Below, in pieces: positions 1-5,478 of a stretch of 5,989 nucleotides of DNA. The notes beneath the pieces were generated by a model. That model searched no databases. It was not told the DNA's origin and saw only the letters and a program-made list of their open reading frames with translations. Source of the stretch: Pseudomonas sp. (GTDB lineage Bacteria > Pseudomonadota > Gammaproteobacteria > Pseudomonadales > Pseudomonadaceae); NCBI GenBank assembly GCA_003488145.1, contig DNMQ01000243.1:1-5989 (forward strand), in the 5' to 3' direction. The first letter of the stretch is position 1, and every line of letters starts with the position of its first letter. A program made the position numbers and the translations under genes.

Positions 1-419
1 GTGGTCACGGTCAGCATCCAGCCTGGTTCATGACCGCTGGCGCGCAGGATCAGCTGCTTGAAGTTCTCCTCGTCACAGCTGTGGCCTTCGCGCTGCAGGC
101 GATAGATGCGGGTCAACGCGAGTTGGCCAGTACCGTCCGGTTCGGCCTGACTGAGGGTGCCGCGCAGGTCGGCGAACAGTGCATCCTGATCATCGACTAG
201 CAGCACCTGCACGTCGTCCTGCAACCCGGTGTCCTTGCTCAGCAGTTTCAACGTCCGTTGCCTCTGGCAGCTCTGCAACTGAAGCTGGCCGTCGACTTGT
301 CGAACTTCACCCTGCAGGCGTTCGGTTGCCGCCTTGGCCGGAGGGCGCTCGGCGAAGAATGACTGGCAACCGGCCAGGGACAGGAGCAGTGCAATCAGCA
401 GGGGGCGTGAAGAGGTCAT
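1..419 (-). CDS. COG3650-like lipoprotein of unknown function (partial, C-terminus off the left edge)
   Basis: Reading leftward from the ATG at 417-419, the frame stays open to the window edge and gives 139 residues without a stop. The N-terminus is a lipoprotein signal: a short polar start, a leucine-rich core and the lipobox L-A-G-C with the lipidated Cys at residue 18. Residue 19 is Gln rather than Asp, which under the E. coli +2 rule would favour the outer membrane. The mature part has two cysteines (C51, C115) that could form a disulfide. It reaches an SGHEPGW motif at residues 128-134, resembling the SGxEPGW signature I associate with COG3650 proteins; that family link is from memory. 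The gene starts 53 bases after DUF3108 on the same strand and has only a weak ribosome site (GAG about 8 bases before the ATG), so it may be the distal gene of the purM transcript. No biochemical role can be assigned. Confidence 0.8.
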   Translation of the reverse strand, partial: MTSSRPLLIALLLSLAGCQSFFAERPPAKAATERLQGEVRQVDGQLQLQSCQRQRTLKLLSKDTGLQDDVQVLLVDDQDALFADLRGTLSQAEPDGTGQLALTRIYRLQREGHSCDEENFKQLILRASGHEPGWMLTVT

Positions 420-442
420 CGGAAACTCGAAGCAGGTGGGAG

Positions 443-466
443 GCGGCGGTCGCGAAGGCCCGCCGC
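443..466 (-). other. GC-rich hairpin between DUF3108 and the lipoprotein gene
   Basis: A perfect 7-bp inverted repeat (GCGGCGG at 443-449 with CCGCCGC at 460-466) surrounds a 10-base loop, just past the DUF3108 stop codon. On the minus strand the stem is followed by a mixed C/T sequence with no run of T, so it is not a convincing intrinsic terminator. It could be an mRNA 3'-end protector or processing site that separates expression of the two flanking genes, or chance in GC-rich DNA. Confidence 0.35.
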
Positions 467-472
467 GATGAC

Positions 473-1183
473 TCAGTTGCCTTTGACGGTCTTGCCGCCG
501 ACACGGCCTTCTTCGAGCATGATCTGGTATTCCTTGCCGTCCGTCTCGACCTGATGCAGGCGGACCAGCAGGTAGTCCCAGTCCTTGGCGAACCAGAGGA
601 TCGTTTCACGCTTGCTCTGGGTCGGATCGCGCACGCGCTCGACCTTGATGGCATCGACCTGGCCGGCTTTGGTGCTGACCTTGTCTTCGCCCAGTACGCG
701 GAAATCGTAGGTTTCGATCTCGTCGCCATCCACCACCTGATAGCTCATGCTCTGCTTGCCGGCCGCGACTTCCTGCTGTAGCGCCAGCTGGTAGGTGGAT
801 TTGTCCAGCAAGCCGCGATGCAGCGGAAGCTTGACCGGATCACCCCGGTCACTGCCTTCGACCTGCTTGTTGTCCCAGTCGAAGCGGTGCTCGACACGCT
901 TGCCCTTGCCCAGGCCGCTGCGCTTGAGGCGATAGGTCTGTGGCAGGAAGGTATCGCCTTCGGTGCGGAACGTGCTGCGCTCGTTGAGACTGGCGACCAG
1001 CATGGAGGCCTCGAAATCGAGCCTCCAGTTGCCATCGTCCAGCTGCTCGAGGCTGCGCTGAGCTGTGCCACTGACCGGAACCTGCTTCCAGTCGGCGGTG
1101 TAGCTAGCGGAGAAGGGCTTGAGCTCCAGGGCTTGGACCGGCAGGGTCAGCACGGCGAGAGCGAGCAGCAAAGCGCGACGCAT
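473..1183 (-). CDS. DUF3108 family secreted protein
   Basis: The 236-residue product has a classical Sec signal peptide: two Arg after Met, a hydrophobic stretch at about residues 4-16, and a V-Q-A cleavage site after residue 18. It is therefore predicted to be periplasmic. The body is rich in alternating polar/hydrophobic strands typical of a beta-barrel or beta-sandwich fold. The C-terminal part (about residues 193-223) holds the ETILWFAKDWDYLLVRLHQ pattern followed by a DGKEY turn, which resembles DUF3108. The family has no established biochemical function. The start is supported by an AGGAG ribosome site (1189-1193) five bases before the ATG. That site overlaps the purN stop codon and only 8 bases separate the genes, so translation is probably coupled to purN. 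There are no transmembrane segments beyond the signal peptide, and no cysteine is present. The family call is from recognition only; the coding call is firm. Confidence 0.87.
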   Translation of the reverse strand: MRRALLLALAVLTLPVQALELKPFSASYTADWKQVPVSGTAQRSLEQLDDGNWRLDFEASMLVASLNERSTFRTEGDTFLPQTYRLKRSGLGKGKRVEHRFDWDNKQVEGSDRGDPVKLPLHRGLLDKSTYQLALQQEVAAGKQSMSYQVVDGDEIETYDFRVLGEDKVSTKAGQVDAIKVERVRDPTQSKRETILWFAKDWDYLLVRLHQVETDGKEYQIMLEEGRVGGKTVKGN

Positions 1184-1188
1184 GGTAT

Positions 1189-1193
1189 CTCCT
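1189..1193 (-). promoter_or_regulatory. Ribosome binding site of the DUF3108 gene, overlapping the purN stop
   Basis: On the minus strand AGGAG lies five bases before the DUF3108 ATG and shares bases with the purN TAG (1192-1194). It fixes the DUF3108 start, and ribosomes finishing purN would clear or occupy it, which fits translational coupling. Confidence 0.75.
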
Positions 1194-1839
1194 AGATTCT
1201 GATCTGATAGCCGGAGGCCGGCAGGTTGACGTCGTTCAGCATCGCGCCTTGTTCGGCGAGGCGCAAGCGCCCTTCGGCGAACCAGCGCATGGCCAGCGGG
1301 TAGATCTGGTGCTCGGCCGCATGCACGCGTTGTGTCAGCTGCTCGATGTTTTCACCAGGCTCTACCGCCAGTGCCGCCTGGATAGCGACCGGGCCGCCGT
1401 CCAGCTCCTCGGTGACAAAATGCACGCTGCAACCGTGTTCGCTGTCGCCTGCTTCCAGCGCTCTTCGATGGGTATCGAGGCCCTTGTACTTGGGCAGTAG
1501 CGAAGGATGGATGTTCAGCAGGCGGCCCTGGTAGTGGCGGACGAAGCCTGGCGTGAGAATGCGCATGAACCCGGCGAGGATGACCAGATCCGGCGCATGT
1601 TCGTCGATTACTTCCATCAGTGCGGCGTCGAACGAATCACGGCCATCGAAGGCCTTGTGATCGAGCACTGCTGTGGGGATGCCGGCGTCTTGCGCCCGCG
1701 TCAGGCCGAATGCATCGGCCCGGTTGGAAATCACGGCGCGGATACGCGCCGGATTGTCTTCGGCCTGGCTGTCGATCAGCGCCTGCAAATTGCTGCCGGA
1801 CCCTGAAATCAGCACCACCACATTGCAGCTTGCGGTCAT
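1192..1839 (-). CDS. purN: Phosphoribosylglycinamide formyltransferase (GAR transformylase)
   Basis: This is the folate-dependent third step of de novo purine synthesis: GAR plus 10-formyltetrahydrofolate gives FGAR. The 215 residues match the usual family length of about 210. Visible signatures are the N-terminal SGSGSNLQAL loop (12-21) that binds the substrate phosphate, the folate-pocket segment AGFMRIL (89-95), and the NIHPSLLPKYKG motif carrying catalytic Asn109 and His111. HFVTEELDGGP (140-150) supplies the catalytic Asp147. All three catalytic residues correspond to N106, H108 and D144 of the E. coli enzyme. The start codon overlaps the purM stop by one base (TGATG on the minus strand) and no strong ribosome site precedes it, so translation is probably coupled to purM. 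The last ~20 residues after the conserved core are ordinary lineage-specific tail. The protein is cytoplasmic. Confidence 0.97.
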   Translation of the reverse strand: MTASCNVVVLISGSGSNLQALIDSQAEDNPARIRAVISNRADAFGLTRAQDAGIPTAVLDHKAFDGRDSFDAALMEVIDEHAPDLVILAGFMRILTPGFVRHYQGRLLNIHPSLLPKYKGLDTHRRALEAGDSEHGCSVHFVTEELDGGPVAIQAALAVEPGENIEQLTQRVHAAEHQIYPLAMRWFAEGRLRLAEQGAMLNDVNLPASGYQIRI

Positions 1840-2897
1840 CAGTGCTGTTTCAGGTTGTTCAGCTGGACTCGTTCGGCATCTTGCGCCGCGGTGGTGATCG
1901 TACCGATCACCCAGGGCGATTCGCCGGATGCGCGCAGATTGGCCAGGGCCGGCTCAGCCTGATCCTGGGCGACGCAGATGACCATGCCGACGCCACAGTT
2001 GAGCACGCGGTGCATTTCGTGTTCGTCGACGTTGCCTTTTTCCTGCAGGAAGTCGAACACTGCCGGGCGCTGCCAGCTGGCGACGTCGATGATCGCCTGG
2101 GCGTTGTCAGGCAATACCCGTGGGATGTTGTCGAGCAGGCCGCCGCCGGTGATGTGGGCCATGGCCTTGACCGCACCGGTGTCCTTGATCAGCTTGAGCA
2201 GCGGCTTGACGTAGATGCGCGTCGGCGCCATCAGCAAGTCGGCCAGCGGCTTGCCGTCCAGCTGGGTGTTCTCGATGTCGGTGGCGGACACTTCGAGGAT
2301 CTTGCGAATCAGTGAGTAGCCGTTGGAGTGCGGGCCCGAGGAGGGCAGGGCGATCAGCGCGTCGCCCGCTGCGACTTTCGAGCCGTCGATGATCTCGCTC
2401 TTTTCCACTACGCCGACGCAGAAGCCGGCCAGGTCGTAGTCTTCACCCTCGTACATGCCAGGCATCTCGGCGGTTTCGCCGCCTACCAGCGAACAGCCGG
2501 CCAGTTCGCAGCCGGCACCGATGCCGGTCACCACGGTGGCGGCCACGTCGACGTTGAGCTTGCCGGTGGCGTAGTAGTCGAGGAAGAACAGCGGCTCGGC
2601 GCCACAGACCACCAGATCGTTGACGCACATGGCGACCAGATCCTGGCCGATGCTGTCGTGCTTGTTCAGATTCAGTGCCAGGCGCAGCTTGGTGCCGACG
2701 CCGTCGGTACCGGATACCAGCACCGGCTGCTTATAGCCTGCCGGGATTTCGCACAGGGCGCCGAAGCCGCCCAGGCCGCCCATTACCTCAGGTCGTGCGG
2801 TGCGCTTGGCCACGCCTTTGATGCGTTCGACCAGCGCTTCGCCTGCATCGATGTCGACGCCAGCGTCCTTGTAGCTGAGGGAGGGTTGCTTGCTCAT
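1839..2897 (-). CDS. purM: Phosphoribosylformylglycinamidine cyclo-ligase (AIR synthetase)
   Basis: This is the fifth step of de novo purine synthesis: ATP-dependent closure of FGAM to AIR in the cytoplasm. The 352 residues match the family (E. coli about 345). Recognisable blocks in order are [11 protein letters not shown] (9-19), the glycine-rich GGLGGFG (40-46), SGTDGVGTK (62-70), DLVAMCVND (86-94), [10 protein letters not shown] (99-108) and [11 protein letters not shown] (139-149). Further on come [11 protein letters not shown] and [10 protein letters not shown]. These are the ATP-binding and dimer-interface signatures of the PurM/PurL superfamily. The frame stays open 87 codons further upstream to an ATG at 3158. 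That extension is low-complexity, crosses the likely promoter and has no family counterpart, so the start is set at 2897, just before [12 protein letters not shown]. The ribosome site is weak (GGA four bases before the ATG). purM is the first gene of the leftward transcript. Confidence 0.97.
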   Translation of the reverse strand: MSKQPSLSYKDAGVDIDAGEALVERIKGVAKRTARPEVMGGLGGFGALCEIPAGYKQPVLVSGTDGVGTKLRLALNLNKHDSIGQDLVAMCVNDLVVCGAEPLFFLDYYATGKLNVDVAATVVTGIGAGCELAGCSLVGGETAEMPGMYEGEDYDLAGFCVGVVEKSEIIDGSKVAAGDALIALPSSGPHSNGYSLIRKILEVSATDIENTQLDGKPLADLLMAPTRIYVKPLLKLIKDTGAVKAMAHITGGGLLDNIPRVLPDNAQAIIDVASWQRPAVFDFLQEKGNVDEHEMHRVLNCGVGMVICVAQDQAEPALANLRASGESPWVIGTITTAAQDAERVQLNNLKQH

Positions 2898-2976
2898 AGA
2901 ATCCGGACCTGTGAAAGGAGTGCGGGTGTCGACCGGCAGGTGCTGCATCCACGCCAGGGCTAACCGTTTCCGGCGG

Positions 2977-2992
2977 CTGGTGTTGTCACCAG
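2977..2992 (-). other. Stem-loop in the purM leader
   Basis: A perfect 6-bp stem (CTGGTG / CACCAG) closes a four-base loop (ACAA in the purM-sense RNA), about 80 nt before the purM start. CCGG on both sides (2970-2973 and 2998-3001) could extend it as an interrupted outer stem. No T-run follows on the minus strand, so it is not a terminator by itself. Its function is unknown. Confidence 0.4.
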
Positions 2993-3096
2993 AGTGGCCG
3001 GTTGACGCCGGGGCTGAATCCACCTGCGTCGCGTTTGCCTGGGTACTGAATGCCGGGCTCGTACAAGCGCCGGAACCGGTCTGCGGAAAGCGCGCG

Positions 3097-3105
3097 ATTT
3101 TATCA
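3097..3105 (-). promoter_or_regulatory. Probable extended -10 promoter of purM-purN-DUF3108
   Basis: On the minus strand the bases read TGATAAAAT: a TAAAAT -10 hexamer (5 of 6 matches to TATAAT) preceded by the TGn extension. It is one of the few A/T-rich spots in a GC-rich intergenic region. The segment 17 bases upstream, TGGCCG, matches the sigma70 -35 box at only 3 of 6 positions, which is common for extended -10 promoters. Transcription would start near 3090, leaving a leader of about 190 nt. Confidence 0.6.
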
Positions 3106-3187
3106 GGCTTGCCGCGCAGCGGCCATCCCGGCAGCTGCGATGGCGCGGGGGGGCGCATTTTGAGTCGGGCATCTGTGAGGTAGGCGG

Positions 3188-3216
3188 TTGCCGGCTCTGG
3201 GCCGGCTGTTTAAGGT
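3188..3216 (+). promoter_or_regulatory. Weak candidate promoter of the DUF2066-perM-hda transcript
   Basis: TTGCCG (3188-3193; 4 of 6 matches to TTGACA) and TAAGGT (3211-3216; 3 of 6 to TATAAT) are separated by 17 bases, about 60 bases before the DUF2066 start. The spacer holds a perfect GCCGGC inverted repeat (3190-3195 and 3201-3206), which could be a protein-binding site. The match is weak and chosen by position; another start point is quite possible. Confidence 0.3.
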
Positions 3217-3275
3217 GTAGCGTCCTGTTTCCTCTACTTCCTGCCCCGGGGTCCGGCGGCCTGCGAGAATCAATC

Positions 3276-4334
3276 ATGCGCCTTGTCTACCGCTTACTCA
3301 TTCTGTGCCTTGCGCTGGGGGCGTCATTGTCCGGTCAGGCCGAACAGCTCAAGGGTCTGTATCAGGTGCGTGAGCCTGTTTCCGGCGAGCAGAGCGAGGA
3401 GCGCGCAGCTGCGTTGCAGCGGGCTTTCGATACCTTGCTGTTGCGCCTGACCGGCGATGCGCAGGCAAGCAAGCGCGAGGCCGTCGCTGAGCTGCGCAAG
3501 GACCCGCAGCAACTGATCAGCAAGTATGGTTACGAGCACGACCATATCGTCGTCGACTTCGATCCAGGTACCACGGAGCGCAGCCTGCGTAGTGCCGGCT
3601 TGTCGCTGTGGGGTGCGAACCGACCGACGCTTCTGGTCTGGTGGCTGAACGAGCGGGTCGAGGGCACCCAGTTGCTTGGCGACGATCAGCGCAGCGCTGC
3701 GCCAGTGCGTGCCGCCGCGCAGCACCGTGGCCTGCCGTTGCGCCTGCCGCTGGCGGATCTGTCCGAACAGCTGCTGGCAACACCGGACGCATTTGGCGCG
3801 AACAGCCGGGAGACGCTGGGCGAGGCGTCCGAGCGCTACGATGCCGACGTACTGCTGGCGGTCCATGCGCGAGAAGCCGATTCCCGCTGGCAGGCGCAGT
3901 GGAACGTCTGGCTCGACGACGAGCAGCGCGACGGCAAGGCTGAGGCGGAAACCCTCGAGGGACTGGCGGACGCGATAATGCTGTCCGTCAGTGAGTACCT
4001 GGCGCCACGCTATGTGGTTGCGCCAGGCGCCGCGTCGGACATCACCCTGGAGATCCTGGGGGCCGATGTCGCGAGATTCGCGGAGCTGGATCGCTTGCTC
4101 GAACCCTTTGGTGGCAACCTGCTGCGGGTGGAAAGTGATCGCTTGGTCTATCGCGTCAACGCCAGTCCGGAGCAGTTGCGTGCTCAGCTGGCGCTGGCGC
4201 GTTTGCAGGAAGTCGCCGAAGACGAGGCGCCACTGGATGCACGGCAGCCGATGGATGAGGGCGGTGTGGTTGGCGAGCCCGACAATGCGCCTGCGTCGCC
4301 CGAGAGCGGCACGGTGATGCGTTACCGCTGGTGA
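3276..4334 (+). CDS. DUF2066 family secreted protein
   Basis: The 352-residue product starts with a Sec signal peptide (hydrophobic about residues 4-19, likely cleavage after G-Q-A at residue 22), so it should be periplasmic or envelope-associated. The mature N-terminus has a helical block with LQRAFDTLLLRLTGD (48-61) followed by YGYEHDHIVVDFDP (84-97). A strand TLLVWWLNER (118-127) comes next, and a later DADVLLAVHA strand lies at 189-198. This order and the N-terminal block are what I recall of the DUF2066 family seen next to purM/hda in pseudomonads; no biochemical function is known. The C-terminus (about 312-346) is acidic and proline-rich and probably disordered, and the protein ends in MRYRW. 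The ATG at 3276 has only a weak GAGA ribosome site 8 bases upstream, but it is the only start that provides the whole signal peptide. It is the first gene of the rightward block and diverges from purM. Confidence 0.85.
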   Translation: MRLVYRLLILCLALGASLSGQAEQLKGLYQVREPVSGEQSEERAAALQRAFDTLLLRLTGDAQASKREAVAELRKDPQQLISKYGYEHDHIVVDFDPGTTERSLRSAGLSLWGANRPTLLVWWLNERVEGTQLLGDDQRSAAPVRAAAQHRGLPLRLPLADLSEQLLATPDAFGANSRETLGEASERYDADVLLAVHAREADSRWQAQWNVWLDDEQRDGKAEAETLEGLADAIMLSVSEYLAPRYVVAPGAASDITLEILGADVARFAELDRLLEPFGGNLLRVESDRLVYRVNASPEQLRAQLALARLQEVAEDEAPLDARQPMDEGGVVGEPDNAPASPESGTVMRYRW

Positions 4335-4368
4335 TGACGCAATTTCTATATCGGCGACTGCCCTGCAC

Positions 4369-4374
4369 GGAAGG
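4369..4374 (+). promoter_or_regulatory. Ribosome binding site of the perM-like gene
   Basis: GGAAGG lies 6 bases before the GTG at 4381 and 12 bases before the in-frame ATG at 4387. The spacing favours GTG as the start, although a GAG at 4379-4381 could serve the ATG instead. Confidence 0.5.
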
Positions 4375-4380
4375 CATAGA

Positions 4381-5478
4381 GTGACCATGAACGATTCGAA
4401 CCGCTGGCTCTGGCTGGCAGGCGTGCTCTTGTGCGCCTGGCTGGTATATCTGCTGACGCCGATCCTCACCCCTTTTCTCATCGGCATCCTGTTGGCCTAT
4501 CTCGGAGATCCGCTGGTCGATCGCCTGGAGCGCTGGGGGCTGTCGCGTACCTGGGGGGTGATCGTCGTATTCGCCCTGTTCAGTCTGCTGATGTTGCTGA
4601 TGTTGCTGGTGTTGCTGCCGATGCTCGGCAAGCAGCTGGTGAAGCTCTACCAGTTGGCGCCGCTGGCGCTGGACTGGTTGCAGCATCAGGCGTTGCCCTG
4701 GGTGCAGGCGCAGTTCGGGCTGGAAGACAACTTCTGGCGTCTCGATCAGCTGAAGGCCGCATTCGCTGAACACCTGGGCAGCACCACCGACGTCCTCGGC
4801 ATGGTGTTGAGCCGAGCCACCGCGTCGGGGCTGGCCGTGCTGGCATGGATTGGCAACCTGCTGCTCATACCGGTGGTGAGCTTTTATCTGATGCGTGACT
4901 GGGATTTGATCATGCTCAAGCTGCGCAGCCTGCTGCCGCGCCGCGGTGAGGGCATGGTGGTGCGTCTGATGAGCGAGTGCCATGAGGTGATCGGCGCATT
5001 CCTCCGCGGCCAGTTGCTGGTCATGCTGGCATTGGCAATCATCTATGCGTCCGGCCTCATGCTGGTCGGGCTCGAACTGGGGCTATTGATAGGCGTTCTT
5101 GCCGGCCTCGCCAGCATCGTGCCCTATATGGGCTTCGTCGTCGGCATCGGTGCGGCGGTGGTCGCTGTGCTCTTTCAGTTCGGGCTGACACCTTACCCGC
5201 TGCTGGGCGTGGCGGCGGTATTCACGGTAGGGCAGATGCTCGAGGGGATGCTGCTGACGCCGTTACTGGTCGGCGACCGCATTGGGCTGCATCCGGTGGC
5301 GGTGATTTTTGCGGTGCTCGCCGGTGGTCAGCTGTTCGGTTTTACCGGTGTGCTGCTGGCACTGCCGGTGGCGGCGGTGATCATGGTTCTGCTGCGCCAT
5401 GTGCACGATCTCTATAAACTCTCGGACCTTTACGCCGAGCCCGCCGGTGCACCGGCCGAACCACCCAGCCAGCCATGA
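4381..5478 (+). CDS. perM: AI-2E family transporter / PerM-like membrane protein
   Basis: This is a polytopic inner-membrane protein of 365 residues, the family's typical size. Hydrophobic segments lie at about 10-25, 28-41, 57-80, 150-171, 209-230, 231-247, 250-268, 273-290 and 303-338. Between the third and fourth lies the expected non-membrane stretch (about 84-145). Family signatures visible are FLRGQ (207-211), IVPYMG (246-251) and the C-terminal block TPLLVGDRIGLHPVAVIF (293-310) followed by GGQLFGFTG and LALPVAAV. Members include E. coli PerM and TqsA; substrates are uncertain, and the AI-2 label should not be taken as a demonstrated function. The tail after residue 352 is Ala/Pro-rich. 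The start is GTG at 4381 (good ribosome-site spacing) or ATG at 4387, a difference of two residues. The stop overlaps the hda start in an ATGA. The gap to the DUF2066 gene is 46 bases. Confidence 0.93.
   Translation: MTMNDSNRWLWLAGVLLCAWLVYLLTPILTPFLIGILLAYLGDPLVDRLERWGLSRTWGVIVVFALFSLLMLLMLLVLLPMLGKQLVKLYQLAPLALDWLQHQALPWVQAQFGLEDNFWRLDQLKAAFAEHLGSTTDVLGMVLSRATASGLAVLAWIGNLLLIPVVSFYLMRDWDLIMLKLRSLLPRRGEGMVVRLMSECHEVIGAFLRGQLLVMLALAIIYASGLMLVGLELGLLIGVLAGLASIVPYMGFVVGIGAAVVAVLFQFGLTPYPLLGVAAVFTVGQMLEGMLLTPLLVGDRIGLHPVAVIFAVLAGGQLFGFTGVLLALPVAAVIMVLLRHVHDLYKLSDLYAEPAGAPAEPPSQP
4588..4614 (+). repeat. Three tandem 9-bp units within perM
   Basis: CTGATGTTG occurs twice in direct succession (4588-4596, 4597-4605), followed by CTGGTGTTG with one change (4606-4614). 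In frame this encodes LML-LML-LVL in the third membrane segment. The array is a multiple of three, so gain or loss of a unit would lengthen or shorten the helix without a frameshift. Confidence 0.8.

Larger units (their letters stand above)
2898..3275. other. Divergent intergenic region between purM and the DUF2066 gene
   Basis: These 378 bases contain no convincing gene. They hold the probable purM promoter at about 3097-3105, a leader of roughly 190 nt for purM that includes a perfect stem-loop (2977-2992), a G7 run flanked by GCGC (3147-3153), and a GCCGGC inverted repeat (3190-3206) close to a weak candidate promoter for the rightward genes. Frames open through the region on both strands are explained by the high GC content. 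I see no recognisable riboswitch, small RNA or full PurR-type operator. Confidence 0.7.

Noticed and set aside
179..781. 200-codon plus-strand frame opposite the lipoprotein and DUF3108 genes
   Set aside because: It spans two minus-strand genes with clear signal peptides. Its own product is Arg/Ala/Pro-rich with no domain.
1620..2315. 231-codon plus-strand frame opposite purN and purM
   Set aside because: It is a shadow of two unequivocal enzymes, with no start-site signal and no recognisable domain.
2328..2963. 211-codon plus-strand frame opposite purM
   Set aside because: It is complementary to conserved purM codons and has no domain or ribosome site.
3025..3040. Possible PurR operator in the purM upstream region (CGTTTGC)
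   Set aside because: Only one half resembles the E. coli PurR palindrome; the other half has no match, and the position is downstream of the likely start point.
3147..3153. Run of seven G flanked by GCGC as a possible phase-variable tract
   Set aside because: It lies upstream of the predicted purM promoter and outside any gene. Seven G is short in GC-rich DNA, and no regulated promoter spacing is evident.
2898..3158. 87-codon in-frame N-terminal extension of purM, with an internal ATG at 2948
   Set aside because: The extension is low-complexity, crosses the probable promoter, and precedes the well-known N-terminus of PurM. Family length fits only the start at 2897.
3324..4487. 387-codon open frame on the minus strand opposite the DUF2066 gene
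   Set aside because: It is antisense to a gene with a signal peptide and family features. Its translation is rich in Gln/Arg/His with no domain, as expected from GC-biased third positions.
4156..4983. 275-codon minus-strand frame with long Gln/His runs opposite perM
   Set aside because: The QQHQQH runs are the reverse reading of the CTG/TTG leucine codons in perM. It has no independent support.
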